From: a bacterium
GTDB taxonomy: Bacteria > Myxococcota > UBA727 > JAUIJE01
Assembly (NCBI GenBank): GCA_030431455.1
Contig: JAUIJE010000009.1
Coordinates: forward strand, 62,001 to 126,000
Direction: 5' to 3'
Length of the DNA: 64,000 nt
Each line of letters opens with the position of its first letter. The first letter of the stretch is position 1. The position numbers and the translations under genes were made by a program. Below the pieces are notes generated by a model that had not been told where the DNA came from, ran no database searches, and saw only the letters and a program-made list of their open reading frames with translations. Below, in pieces: positions 53,156 to 62,270 of the stretch.

Positions 53156-53161
53156 AACGTA
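53156..53161 (-). promoter_or_regulatory. Candidate -10 box (TACGTT) of a leaderless transcript
   Basis: On the minus strand TACGTT ends 6 bases before ATG 53149, and no ribosome binding site lies between. It shares an 88-base divergent gap with the propeller gene starting at 53238, so the two directions may be co-regulated. Confidence 0.45.
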
Positions 53162-53237
53162 CCAAACCGCGACGAAGACCGGTTCGGCCCATCGCGCCTT
53201 TTTCTCTCCGGCGCGGCTGGTGTATGCCCCTCGCCGG

Positions 53238-55469
53238 ATGACAGGCACAGACCACTGGCGGGGGGCATGGCTCGCGCGCCTCTCCGCGTTCACGGTGGCC
53301 GCGGGGATGGCGCTGTCACCGCTGGCGCGGGCCCAGGACGATGATGCCGTCGACGAGCTGCCCGACGGTTCGCTCGATTTTGACGACGACCCGCTCACCG
53401 ACGACCCCGGCGACGACTTGCCCGACGACGAGGTCCCCGCCGACGGGCCGGGCTTGGCGCCGGTGGAGGTGCCGGCGCCCCGGGACCCCGCCGACAGCCT
53501 GCGCGACATTTTGCGCCCCAGCGACGTGCCGCGGGCGGAGCGGTTTTTCCGCGACCTGAGCTACGGGTTGCCCCGGGTGCCGTTGACCGCGGTGGCCACC
53601 GATCCGGGCGACACCGAGGTGATTCTGGTCGGGGCCGACGGCTTTGTGTTCAAGTCGGACGACGGGGGCGACACCTGGCGCCCGGTGTTGAGTTTTCCCC
53701 GGGGGCTGCCCGACGGGACCCCGCTCCCCCGGGACACCGACAACGATTTTGACGACGCCGACGACGACGCGGACGACCCCAACGCGTTGCCCATGCGCGA
53801 GGACGACGACGACCCCGAGCAGGTGGACCTCGATGACCCCGACGATGCCGAGGACTTGCTCGAGGACGCGGAAGACAACGACGTGCCCGACTTCGAGGAC
53901 CGCGCGTTCACCGACGAGGACTTGCCGGACGGGGACGTGGACACCGCGCTGTCCGGCAACATCAGCCCCCGGTTGCTCGAGGGGGTCCGGGCGATCAAGT
54001 TCATCTCGCCGCGGTACCGCACAGTGTACGTCGCCACCCCCCGCGGGCTGTTCCGCAGCATCGACATCGGCGAGACCTTTGAGCAGATAGCGCTCCCCGG
54101 GGGCCTGGCCGCCAACGACGTGCGCGACGTGGCCATCGACCAGCGCTCGCCCACCCGCGTCTACCTCGCCACCCGCCAGGGGCTGTTCGTGTCCGACGAC
54201 GGGGGCGCGTCCTTTGAAGAGGGCAACCTCCCGAATCGGGTCCCCGCGCTGTGCGTGTACACCGCCCAGGTCGGCGACGAAGACCTCGTGCTCGTCGGGA
54301 CCGAGCGCGGTCTGTTGCGGTCGTGGGACCGCGGCTTCACCTTTGGCCAGCTGTTGCTCTCGGGGGTGAACGCCTTCACCCCCGTGCAGGACGTGGCTTT
54401 CGATCCGCGCGAGGACGTGACCTACGCGGCGACCAACCTCGGCTTGTTCGTGTCGGTGCGCCGGGCCCCGATCCTCGAGCGGCGCCGCGAGATGGGGTCG
54501 GTGCCCGTGTACGCGGTGAGCGTCGACCCGGCGCGCCCCCTCGGGGTGGCCGTGACCCAGCGCGACATGGGGGTGCTCATCTCCGACGACACCGGCTTGT
54601 CACAGGTCCCGTTGCCCGACCCGTTCCCGGCCCCGGACGCGTTGGGCCTGACCCGTTCCCCCGACGACGGCGACCGGCTTTTGATCGCCACCGAGCGCGG
54701 GCTGTTCGCCCACGCCAAGGGCTCGGGGGTGTCCGCCACCGCCGACCAGCTGCGCAAACTCCAGGACGCCTACCGCAAAGAGCCGACCCTGTCCGAGGCC
54801 GCGCACATGGCGATGCGGTATTTCCGCATCCACCCCGACAGCTACAACTACCTGGCGCGCCGGGTGCGCCACATCGGGTACGGCCCCGCGGTGCAGTTCA
54901 TCTACCGCTACACCAACGGCCGCAGCACCCGCTTCGACGAGGACCTCGTGCTCACCGAGGACGCTCCCGACGATTTTGACACCAGCGACATCAACGACAT
55001 CAATGAGCTGTACGAGCTCGGCATCCTGGTCCGGGCCCCCCAGCGGGGCAACTTCCACGCCGTGTTCGTGCTGTTCCAATGGGACTTCGACCGGCTTTGG
55101 TACAACGAGTACGAGCGCTCGGTGATGAGTTTTCGGCCGCGCCTGCGCACCGCCCAGCAGCGGGTGATCAACCGCCTGGAGATTCTGTACGGGGTGCGCC
55201 GCCGCATCGTCACCGACGTCGTGCTCGGGCGCGATCCCCAGGACGTGTCGTCCCTGGCCACCCGCGCGATCCGCCTGCAAGAGGTCACCGCCCAGCTCGA
55301 TGGCCTCACCGGCGGGGGCTACTCCGACGCCATGCTCGAGCTCGGCGGCAAGCCCTGGGAGCTGACCTTTGAGCCCCCGCCGCGCCGCCTGAGCTTCACC
55401 CCCGCTTTGGCCCCCGACGCGCCCCGCGTTGCCAGGGGGCGATTCACCCTTCACCATGACGTCCCGTAG
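53238..55469 (+). CDS. Secreted beta-propeller protein with acidic insert and novel C-terminal domain
   Basis: 743 residues. A signal peptide (FTVAAGMALSPLARA, near 32) is followed by an acidic Asp/Pro stretch. A sialidase/BNR- or YCF48-like propeller starts at about 100, with repeats such as ILVGADGFVFKSDDGGDTWR, VYVATPRGLFRSIDIGETFE and VYLATRQGLFVSDDGGASFE. The propeller is interrupted by an Asp-rich insert (about 165-235). The C-terminal 190 residues (EPTLSEAAHMAMRYFRIHPD ... FQWDFDRLWYNEYE ... RLQEVTAQLDGLTGGG) match the C-terminus of the next gene's product and no family I recognise. It is 9 bases upstream of the helix-hairpin-helix gene, so one operon. Role unknown; a periplasmic or surface scaffold is an inference. 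Confidence 0.8.
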   Translation: MTGTDHWRGAWLARLSAFTVAAGMALSPLARAQDDDAVDELPDGSLDFDDDPLTDDPGDDLPDDEVPADGPGLAPVEVPAPRDPADSLRDILRPSDVPRAERFFRDLSYGLPRVPLTAVATDPGDTEVILVGADGFVFKSDDGGDTWRPVLSFPRGLPDGTPLPRDTDNDFDDADDDADDPNALPMREDDDDPEQVDLDDPDDAEDLLEDAEDNDVPDFEDRAFTDEDLPDGDVDTALSGNISPRLLEGVRAIKFISPRYRTVYVATPRGLFRSIDIGETFEQIALPGGLAANDVRDVAIDQRSPTRVYLATRQGLFVSDDGGASFEEGNLPNRVPALCVYTAQVGDEDLVLVGTERGLLRSWDRGFTFGQLLLSGVNAFTPVQDVAFDPREDVTYAATNLGLFVSVRRAPILERRREMGSVPVYAVSVDPARPLGVAVTQRDMGVLISDDTGLSQVPLPDPFPAPDALGLTRSPDDGDRLLIATERGLFAHAKGSGVSATADQLRKLQDAYRKEPTLSEAAHMAMRYFRIHPDSYNYLARRVRHIGYGPAVQFIYRYTNGRSTRFDEDLVLTEDAPDDFDTSDINDINELYELGILVRAPQRGNFHAVFVLFQWDFDRLWYNEYERSVMSFRPRLRTAQQRVINRLEILYGVRRRIVTDVVLGRDPQDVSSLATRAIRLQEVTAQLDGLTGGGYSDAMLELGGKPWELTFEPPPRRLSFTPALAPDAPRVARGRFTLHHDVP

Positions 55470-55478
55470 GAGGCGCCC

Positions 55479-56348
55479 ATGTCCCTGACCATTCGACCTG
55501 TCCTCGTGACGATGTTGCTGATGCTGCTGTCCACCGCGGCGTGGGCGGACAAGATCAACATCAACACCGCCAGCGAAGAAGAGCTGCAGGAACTCGACGG
55601 CATCGGACCCAAGCTCGCGGCCGAGATCGTGCGGGACCGCACGGAGAACGGCGGCTTCACCACCGTCGAGGACCTCGCCCGGGTGCGGGGGGTGAGCTCG
55701 CGCCTGGTGGAAAAGCTCCTCGACAAACTCAGCACGGGCGGCAGCAGCGGCGGGGGCGGCTCCATCGTGCTCAAGCAGGGCGAGAAGGTGCCCCAGCAGG
55801 TCGTCGAGCAGATGATGCGGGCCTTTGGCGACGAGCCCACCATCCGCGAGGTACAACAGGCGGCCATCGACTACGCCCGGGCCGACCCCGGCATCGTCGA
55901 CTCCATGCACATCCGGGCCCGCACCGCGGCCGCGCTCCCCGAGATGCGCATCCGCCCCTGGACCTACATCGACCGCGACGTGCGGACCCGCACCAACCTC
56001 GACGCCTCCGAGGCCGTGGTCGAGACCAAGGACGACGACAACTCCTTCCGTTTCGAGGTCCGCGCCACCTGGGACCTCGACGAGCTGATCTTCAGCCCCG
56101 CCGAGCCCCGCATCTGGCGCGAGTCGGCCCGGCTCACCAACCTCCGCGACCGCGTGGTCAACGAGGCCACCCGCCGCTACTACGAGCGCCGCCGGCTCCA
56201 GATCGACCTCAAGCTCTCGCCGCCCACCGATCTGTCCGACCGGGTGCGCAAGGAGTTGCGGGTGCAGGAGCTGACCGCCGACCTCGACGCCCTCACCGGC
56301 GGCTGGTTCTCGGCGGAGCTGTCCGCCGCGGGCAAGGAGCCGTACTGA
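55479..56348 (+). CDS. Exported ComEA-like helix-hairpin-helix protein with the same C-terminal domain
   Basis: 289 residues. Signal peptide (TMLLMLLSTAAWA), then a ComEA-type double helix-hairpin-helix at about 24-85 (DKININTASEEELQELDGIG; PKLAAEIVRDRTENGGFTTV; EDLARVRGVSSRLVEKLLDK), a fold that binds DNA backbone. A Gly/Ser linker follows. The remaining residues (from about 107; EPTIREVQQAAIDYARADPG ... ATWDLDELIF ... RYYERRRLQIDL ... LRVQELTADLDALTGG) align with the propeller protein's end. GTAGGAGG precedes ATG 55479. The protein is not full-length ComEA-plus-membrane-anchor; the mature form appears soluble in the periplasm. DNA binding is expected but unproven. Confidence 0.85.
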   Translation: MSLTIRPVLVTMLLMLLSTAAWADKININTASEEELQELDGIGPKLAAEIVRDRTENGGFTTVEDLARVRGVSSRLVEKLLDKLSTGGSSGGGGSIVLKQGEKVPQQVVEQMMRAFGDEPTIREVQQAAIDYARADPGIVDSMHIRARTAAALPEMRIRPWTYIDRDVRTRTNLDASEAVVETKDDDNSFRFEVRATWDLDELIFSPAEPRIWRESARLTNLRDRVVNEATRRYYERRRLQIDLKLSPPTDLSDRVRKELRVQELTADLDALTGGWFSAELSAAGKEPY

Positions 56349-56442
56349 CCCACCGCGCCCCGCCGGCGTGCGTGCGCGCGTCGATGCGGCACACTAGCCA
56401 AAGAGGCACCCACCCGCCGCCCACGCCCGCCCGGGAGAGCTC

Positions 56443-58164
56443 GTGAACCGACCGCAGCGTCTACGCCCCGTCCTTGCCGCCCTCGGTGCCTTCACCGCCC
56501 TCGGCCTGTGCGCCAGCTGCGCGCCACCGGGCGACGACGGGGGCACCGACCTCAGCCCCCCGCGGGTGGTGCGGGTGGAGCCCGCGGGCCCGATCATCCC
56601 CATCGACGCGGACTTCACGATCACGTTCTCCGAGGACATCGCCACCGCCCGGCTGTTCGATCCCGATCCCGACGACGACGAGCCCATCCGTGACTTCGTG
56701 GTCCTGGTGCCCGCCGCGTCGGTCACCGACACCTGGCTCACCGACGTGGCCAACCCCCCGCTCATCGACTCGCGCCAAGACGACATCGTGCCCGGCACCC
56801 TCGAGGTCATCGACAGCGTGACCCTGAAGTTCTCCCCCGAGGGGGTGCTCGCCCGCGGCACCAACTACAATCTCATTGTGAGCGCGGACGTGCGCGACAC
56901 CAGCGGCAACCCCATCGTGGGGGCGGATGGCGAAAAACAAAACTTCGTCTACGACCTGCGCACCGACGCGGGCCCCCCCCAGGTCACCTCCACCAATGCC
57001 TTTGCCACCCTCCCGCCCAACCAAAAGCGGTTCACCGTGGACTTCAACCAACCGGTGCAGAACGTCGACCTCTCCACCGTGCGCTTCTCCGCGTCCGGCG
57101 GCGCGGCGCCGCCGACCATCCAGAGCATCGAAATGAACGCGGCGCGGACCCGGGCCACGGTGTTGGTCAACACCCTGGGCGCGGGGTGCGAACGCTTCAC
57201 CCCCTCGAGCAGCTACGAGCTGCTCGTCGGTCCCGGCATCGAAGACGACAGCGGCCGGGTGATGGGCCAAGAGCCGTTCGAATTTTCCACCGGCGCGGCC
57301 TGCGACCTGAGCCCCAATGTGGTGTTCGGCCGGGGGGTGTCGTGGTTCGCGCGGTTTTTGTCCACCGGCGAAACCGAGGTGCGCATCACCGTCTATTTCT
57401 CCACCACCAAGCCGTCGACCACCGCGGTGCGCTACGGCAACCGCAACGAAGAGCTGGACTGTCTCGACCGCACCTGCCCCGCCCTGGGCGACGACGCCCG
57501 CTTGGTCAACGACCAGGGCTTGTACGTCCACCAAGTGACATTTGAAGACCTGGTGATCGACCAGTCCTACGACTACGCGGTGTTCGCGGAGGACGACGTG
57601 GGCAGCGTCGCGGTGGGCGGCGGCTCGTTCGTGGTCACCCCCACCCCCACGGTGGCGGTGAACGAAATCCTCCCCAACCCGGTGGGCGACGAGGCCAGCG
57701 GGGAGTTCATCGAGCTGGTCAACTACGGCGATGGCCCCGTCTCCCTGCGCGAGTTCGGCATCATCGTCGGCGACAAAGACGAGTGCGCCTTCGGCACCGG
57801 CGCACCCACCATCCAGCCCGACGACTTCGTGGTGGTGGCCAAGCAGTCCTTCGATCCCACCCTCTACCCCGGCTTCGACGAGCTCAAGCTCTACACCCCG
57901 GAGACCGACGACGGCGACTGCGGCTCAGGCGACCTCACGTTGACCAACGACATCCAAGCGGTGCAGCTCACCGACGACTTTGGCGTGTCCATCTCCGCGT
58001 ACGCCGGCTACGCCAACATCCGGCCCACCGACAGCCACGAAGGCGAGAGCATCGAACGCATCAACCCCACCGCCCCCGATGAGAACCCCTCGTTCTGTTT
58101 TGGCGGCGGCGCCCCCTCGCCGGGGCGGGCCAACAGCGTGCTGTCGGTCGGCTGCCGGGAGTGA
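56443..58164 (+). CDS. Lipoprotein with Ig-like and lamin-tail domains
   Basis: 573 residues. Lipobox ALGLCASC in the signal; two Ig-like (Big_5-type) domains (about 32-160 and 168-290; PPRVVRVEPAGPIIPIDADF, TFSEDIA; then KRFTVDFNQPVQNVDL). A central beta-sandwich follows, then a lamin-tail domain (about 405-565) recognised by VAVNEILPNPVGDEASGEFI, ELVNYGDGPVSLREFGI and a late SIERINPTAPDENPSFCFGG. Bacterial lamin-tail domains are commonly attached to exported nucleases or ComEC-like hydrolases, and here the gene is in the same locus as such proteins. GTG 56443 follows GGGAGAG. It lies 94 bases after the helix-hairpin-helix gene, probably the same operon. Confidence 0.85.
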   Translation: MNRPQRLRPVLAALGAFTALGLCASCAPPGDDGGTDLSPPRVVRVEPAGPIIPIDADFTITFSEDIATARLFDPDPDDDEPIRDFVVLVPAASVTDTWLTDVANPPLIDSRQDDIVPGTLEVIDSVTLKFSPEGVLARGTNYNLIVSADVRDTSGNPIVGADGEKQNFVYDLRTDAGPPQVTSTNAFATLPPNQKRFTVDFNQPVQNVDLSTVRFSASGGAAPPTIQSIEMNAARTRATVLVNTLGAGCERFTPSSSYELLVGPGIEDDSGRVMGQEPFEFSTGAACDLSPNVVFGRGVSWFARFLSTGETEVRITVYFSTTKPSTTAVRYGNRNEELDCLDRTCPALGDDARLVNDQGLYVHQVTFEDLVIDQSYDYAVFAEDDVGSVAVGGGSFVVTPTPTVAVNEILPNPVGDEASGEFIELVNYGDGPVSLREFGIIVGDKDECAFGTGAPTIQPDDFVVVAKQSFDPTLYPGFDELKLYTPETDDGDCGSGDLTLTNDIQAVQLTDDFGVSISAYAGYANIRPTDSHEGESIERINPTAPDENPSFCFGGGAPSPGRANSVLSVGCRE

Positions 58165-58271
58165 TCGCCGCGGCAGAATCTGCGCAAATGTTCAGTTGAG
58201 ATCTTTATCCCCGCCGCGGATCGGGGCATACTCACCCCGGCAGGGCGCCCGCGGGCGCGGCATGGTGGGTG

Positions 58272-59036
58272 ATGGCTGGGCACAATAAGTGGTCGAAGAT
58301 TAAGCACAAAAAGGGCGCGGCCGACGCCAAGCGGGCCAAGCTCTGGACCAAGCTCATCCGTGAAATCACCGTGGCCGCCCGCCTCTCCGGGAGCGACGCG
58401 GCGGCCAACCCCCGGCTGCGCAAAGCCTTGGACGATGCCCGCGCGGCCAACATGCCCAAGGACACCATCGACCGCGCGGTCAAGCGCGGGGACAGCGAAG
58501 ACGACACCGACAACTATGAAGAGCTGGTGTACGAGGGCTACGGCCCCGCCGGCGTGGCCCTGTTCATCGAGTGCACCACCGACAACCGCAACCGCACCTC
58601 CGCCGACGTGGGCTCGACGCTGCGCAAGCGGGGCGGGAGCCTGGGCAAGAGCGGCTCGGTGGCGTTCGTGTTCGACAAGAAGGGCCACTTCGTGTTCGAC
58701 AAGACCCCCGAGGAGGGCAAAGCCGCCGAAGAGGTCGCGCTCCTCGAGGTGGGCATGGCGCATGGGGCCGAGGACGTGTCCGACGACGGCGACAGCTTCG
58801 CGGTGGTGTGCGACCCCGCGGTGTTTCAAGAGCTGCGCGAGGCCTACGTGGCCGCCGGCTTCGTGCCCGCCAGCGCCCAGGTGGCGATGCTCCCCCAGAC
58901 CACCGTCGAGGTGGCGGGCGAAGACGCGGAGAAGCTGATCAAGCTCATCGACGCCCTCGAGGACCTCGACGACGTGCAGAACGTGTGGGCCAACTTTGAC
59001 ATCGACGCCGACGAGCTCGACCGGTTGACGGCATGA
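58272..59036 (+). CDS. yebC: YebC/PmpR-family protein
   Basis: 254-residue member of the YebC (TACO1/PmpR) family: MAGHNKWSKIKHKKGAADAK, NPRLRKALDDARAANMPKDT, YEELVYEGYGPAGVALFIEC, then NRTSADVGSTLRKRGGSLG. Members act as transcription regulators in some bacteria, and recent work links the family to translation of difficult nascent sequences. ATG 58272 is used instead of the in-frame GTG at 58269 because the family starts MAGHxKW. Its stop overlaps ruvC by 4 bases, placing it first in the conserved yebC-ruvC-ruvA-ruvB order. Confidence 0.96.
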   Translation: MAGHNKWSKIKHKKGAADAKRAKLWTKLIREITVAARLSGSDAAANPRLRKALDDARAANMPKDTIDRAVKRGDSEDDTDNYEELVYEGYGPAGVALFIECTTDNRNRTSADVGSTLRKRGGSLGKSGSVAFVFDKKGHFVFDKTPEEGKAAEEVALLEVGMAHGAEDVSDDGDSFAVVCDPAVFQELREAYVAAGFVPASAQVAMLPQTTVEVAGEDAEKLIKLIDALEDLDDVQNVWANFDIDADELDRLTA

Positions 59037-59620
59037 CCGGGCGGGCCCAGCGCATCTTGGGCGTCGACCCCGGGTCCCGCAAGACCGGGTGGGGGGTGGT
59101 CGAGTGCACCGGGCGCCACGCCGCCATCCGCCACGTCGACAACGGCGTGTTCATGCTCAGCGAGGGCGCGCCCTTGGCCGAGCGGTTGCGGGAGCTGTCG
59201 GTGGGCCTGGCCGACGTGATCGAACGGCACCGGCCCCACCACGCCGCGGTCGAGGACGTGTTCGTGCACAAGGGGCCGCGTTCGGCCCTGATATTGGGCC
59301 AAGCCAGGGGGGCGGCGCTCGCCACATTGGCATTGGGCCGGGTGCCGGTCACCGCGTTTGCGTCCACCCAGGTCAAGGCCCGCATCACCGGGCGGGGCCG
59401 GGCGAGCAAGCTCCAGGTCGCGGACATGGTGTGCGTGCTCCTCGGGCTCGCCGAGCACCCGTTCGAGGACGCGGCCGACGCGCTCGCCATCGCGCTGTGC
59501 CACGCGATGTCACTGCAAAGCCCGGTGCCGCTGGCCCCGGCGAAAAAGGCGCCCCCCCGGCGGGGCGGGGTGCGGGGTGGCCTGGCCGAGCTGGCCCGGG
59601 CCCAGGGGAAGATTCCGTGA
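59033..59620 (+). CDS. ruvC: Crossover junction endodeoxyribonuclease RuvC
   Basis: 195-residue Holliday junction resolvase. The acidic active site is present: Asp in RILGVDPGSRKTGWGVV, Glu in HHAAVEDVFVHKG, and the paired Asp residues in FEDAADALAIALCHAMS. The C-terminus has a basic extension (PAKKAPPRRGGVRGGLAELA) beyond the usual end. It starts at an ATG overlapping yebC (ATGA) and its stop overlaps the ruvA GTG (GTGA), so translation is coupled through the cluster. Confidence 0.97.
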   Translation: MTGRAQRILGVDPGSRKTGWGVVECTGRHAAIRHVDNGVFMLSEGAPLAERLRELSVGLADVIERHRPHHAAVEDVFVHKGPRSALILGQARGAALATLALGRVPVTAFASTQVKARITGRGRASKLQVADMVCVLLGLAEHPFEDAADALAIALCHAMSLQSPVPLAPAKKAPPRRGGVRGGLAELARAQGKIP

Positions 59621-60213
59621 TTCGGTATTTGCGCGGGCGCGTCCGGGACAAGTCCCTGGCCGGGGTCATCATCGACACCGGCGGGGTGGGCTACTTCGTG
59701 ACCATGCCCCTGACCGACATCGCCCAGCTGCCGGACGACGGGGGCGAGGCCGAAGTGCACGTGCACACCAACCTGCCCCGCGAGGGGAGCATCGAGCTGT
59801 TCGGGTTTTTGTCCACCAAGACCCTGGACATGTTTGAGCGGTTGATCTCGATCAGCGGGGTGGGCCCGCGGTCGGCCATCGGCATCCTGAGCGGCATCGA
59901 CGTCGACGACCTGGTCGCGGCGGTGATGGCCGGCGACGAAAAGCGTCTGCAAAAGGCGCCCGGGGTGGGCAAAAAGACCGCCGCCCGCATCGTGCTCGAG
60001 CTGCGCGACAAGCTCGAAAAAGAGGGCTTGGCGAAAAAGGGCCAAGCGGTGTTGCCCGTGGCCCGCGGCCCCCTCTCGGACCTCGAGAGCGCCCTGGCCA
60101 ATCTCGGCTACCGCGCCCCCCAGATCGAACGCGCCATCGCCGCGGTGCGCCCCCTCGTCGAGCAGGGCGCGCCCCTCGAGCAGCTGGTGCGCGAGTCGCT
60201 CAGCCACGTATGA
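59617..60213 (+). CDS. ruvA: Holliday junction branch migration protein RuvA
   Basis: 198-residue RuvA that binds four-way junctions and loads RuvB. The OB-fold domain begins MIRYLRGRVRDKSLAGVIID (GTG start 59617). It is followed by two helix-hairpin-helix motifs (LISISGVGPRSAIGILSGID and LQKAPGVGKKTAARIVLELR) and the C-terminal RuvB-interacting domain (DLESALANLGYRAPQIERAI). The frame overlaps ruvC by 4 bases and ends 12 bases before ruvB. Confidence 0.97.
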   Translation: MIRYLRGRVRDKSLAGVIIDTGGVGYFVTMPLTDIAQLPDDGGEAEVHVHTNLPREGSIELFGFLSTKTLDMFERLISISGVGPRSAIGILSGIDVDDLVAAVMAGDEKRLQKAPGVGKKTAARIVLELRDKLEKEGLAKKGQAVLPVARGPLSDLESALANLGYRAPQIERAIAAVRPLVEQGAPLEQLVRESLSHV

Positions 60214-60225
60214 CGGTGACCGCTC

Positions 60226-61284
60226 ATGAATGACCTCGACCGGGGCCCCCTCGACATGACCGCGCACCTCGACGACGAGGGCGCGGAGGTCGCGCTGCGC
60301 CCCCAGACGTTCGATGACTACGTCGGCCAGCAAAAGCTCGTCGAGAACCTCCGGGTGTTCGCCCGCGCGGCCAAGGACCGGGGCGAGCCCCTCGACCACA
60401 TCTTGCTCTCGGGCCCGCCTGGCCTCGGCAAGACCACCCTCGCGCACATCCTCGCCCACGAGATGGGCGCGCGCCTGCACGTGACCTCGGGCCCGGCGAT
60501 CGAAAAAAAGGGCGACCTCGCGGGCATGCTCACCAACCTCGCGCGCGGGGATGTGCTGTTTATCGACGAGATTCACCGGCTCGCGGCCCAGGTCGAAGAG
60601 AACCTCTACCCGGCGATGGAGGACTTCCGCTTCGACGTGATCATCGGCGAGGGGGCCCACGCGCGCAGCATCGCCCTCGACCTGTCGCCGTTCACCCTCG
60701 TGGGGGCCACCACCAAGACCGGGCTTTTGACCTCGCCGCTGCGCGATCGGTTTGGCTTTTCCGCGCGGCTCGATTTTTACACGCACGACGAGCTCACCCG
60801 CATCGTGATGCGCAGCGCCGACGTGCTCAGCGTGCACATCGAACCCGCGGGGGCGCAGATGATCGCCAAGCGCTGCCGCGGCACCCCCCGCATCGCCAAC
60901 CGCCTGCTTCGGCGCGTTCGCGACTTCGCCCAGGTGCTGCACGACGGGGTCATCACCGAGGACGTGGCCGACCACGGCCTGTCCCGCCTCGGGGTGGACC
61001 CCATCGGCCTCGACGCGATGGACCTGCGCATCCTCACGTTCTTGACCGAGTCGAGCGCGGGCCGCCCGGTGGGGCTCGAGACCCTGGCCGCGGCCCTGGG
61101 CGAGGAGAGCCACACCATCGAGGACGTGTACGAACCCTTCTTGCTCCAAGAGGGCTTGTTGCTGCGCACCCCGCGCGGGCGGGTGGCCACCGAAAAGGCC
61201 TTCCGCCACCTGGGCAAGACCGCGCCCCGGGCCGCGGTGGGGCTGCAGGACCCGCTCTTTCCCCAGGGCCCGGCCGATGACTGA
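60226..61284 (+). CDS. ruvB: Holliday junction branch migration ATPase RuvB
   Basis: 352-residue AAA+ motor. Key features are [20 protein letters not shown], Walker [19 protein letters not shown], Walker [12 protein letters not shown], sensor 1 [20 protein letters not shown], sensor 2 [18 protein letters not shown] and the winged-helix end ([20 protein letters not shown]-like). The N-terminus is slightly extended and acidic. All ATPase residues look intact. It closes the yebC-ruvCAB cluster. Confidence 0.98.
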   Translation: MNDLDRGPLDMTAHLDDEGAEVALRPQTFDDYVGQQKLVENLRVFARAAKDRGEPLDHILLSGPPGLGKTTLAHILAHEMGARLHVTSGPAIEKKGDLAGMLTNLARGDVLFIDEIHRLAAQVEENLYPAMEDFRFDVIIGEGAHARSIALDLSPFTLVGATTKTGLLTSPLRDRFGFSARLDFYTHDELTRIVMRSADVLSVHIEPAGAQMIAKRCRGTPRIANRLLRRVRDFAQVLHDGVITEDVADHGLSRLGVDPIGLDAMDLRILTFLTESSAGRPVGLETLAAALGEESHTIEDVYEPFLLQEGLLLRTPRGRVATEKAFRHLGKTAPRAAVGLQDPLFPQGPADD

Positions 61285-61312
61285 GCCTGTCCCCCGCGTG
61301 CGCCGGGCCGCT

Positions 61313-61341
61313 TTGGGGCTTTCCCGCGGAGTCGATACACT
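61313..61341 (+). promoter_or_regulatory. Candidate promoter of bpt (TTGGGG-17-TACACT)
   Basis: A TTGGGG at 61313-61318 and a TACACT at 61336-61341, separated by 17 bases, form the best two-box promoter near a start in this window. The transcript would begin about 61348, between the two in-frame ATGs at 61345 and 61351. The second ATG would then give an almost leaderless message. Confidence 0.5.
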
Positions 61342-61344
61342 CTC

Positions 61345-62244
61345 ATGAGCATGTCGCACGAACGCGCTCCCCGGGTGATCCCCCCGCCGGCCACCCTCCC
61401 GTCCCTCGGCCCCCTCGTGGTGGTGGACGGTGATTGCGCGTATTTCCACGACGGGCGCCCCACCTGCACCGCGTTCGCGCTCCCCGGCCACCTCTCGGGC
61501 TCCGAGTACCAAGCCGCGATGAACATCGGCATGCGCCGCTCGGGCACGGTCGTGTACCGGCCCATCTGCGATGGCTGCCGCCGCTGCCAGCCCATCCGGG
61601 TCCGGGTGGGCGACTTTGTGCCCTCGCGCAGCCAAAAGCGGGTGCAAAAACGCGTCGACGGCATGTTCCAGGTGCGCTGGGGCCGGCCCATCCTCGACGA
61701 CGAACACCTCGAGCTGTACGCGCGCTACCAAGCCGGCCAACACGGCGAACACGCGCAGTCGGCGGATGAAAAGAGCTACCGCCGGTTCCTGATCGACTCG
61801 GTCACCGACACCATCGAGCTGTCCTGGCGCGACGAGGACGGGACCCTGATCGGGGTGGGCATCCTCGATGTGACCCCCGACTCGCTCTCCAGCGTGTACT
61901 TCTATTGGGATCCGACGTTGCGCAAGCTATCGCTTGGCACCTATTCCGCGCTCTACGAAATCGAGCTCGCCCGTCGCTGGAAAAAGCGCTTCTACTACTT
62001 GGGCTACCTCGTGGCCGGGTCCAAGACCATGAGCTACAAAGCAGACTTCGCCGCCACCGAGGTGTGGACCGGCCACAACTGGGACGCGCTCGACGGGCGC
62101 GGGGTCGAGGCCCCCGGCGTGCAGCGGCAGCTCAAACAGGCCGAGGTGCAGGCCATCCACGCGGACATGTCGCGTTTTTCTTTGTCCGACGCCCGGCCGC
62201 TCCCCATCGTGGCCGAAGAGGACGACGACGAGGACGATCTGTAG
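61345..62244 (+). CDS. bpt: Aspartate/glutamate leucyltransferase (Bpt/Ate family)
   Basis: 299-residue aminoacyl-tRNA-protein transferase of the N-degron pathway. It adds Leu (or Arg) from tRNA to N-terminal acidic or other destabilising residues for ClpS/ClpAP recognition. Family features: DCAYFHDGRPTCTAFALPG near the start, the Cys cluster YRPICDGCRRCQPIRVRV, then SVYFYWDPTLRKLSLGTYSA and KKRFYYLGYLVAGSKTMSYK. The C-terminus is acidic (VAEEDDDEDDL). The start may be ATG 61345 or 61351, depending on the transcription start. Bacterial Bpt-type leucyl specificity is assumed from family distribution. Confidence 0.91.
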   Translation: MSMSHERAPRVIPPPATLPSLGPLVVVDGDCAYFHDGRPTCTAFALPGHLSGSEYQAAMNIGMRRSGTVVYRPICDGCRRCQPIRVRVGDFVPSRSQKRVQKRVDGMFQVRWGRPILDDEHLELYARYQAGQHGEHAQSADEKSYRRFLIDSVTDTIELSWRDEDGTLIGVGILDVTPDSLSSVYFYWDPTLRKLSLGTYSALYEIELARRWKKRFYYLGYLVAGSKTMSYKADFAATEVWTGHNWDALDGRGVEAPGVQRQLKQAEVQAIHADMSRFSLSDARPLPIVAEEDDDEDDL

Positions 62245-62270
62245 CCGTCAGGCGACCGGGCGCACCGCCA

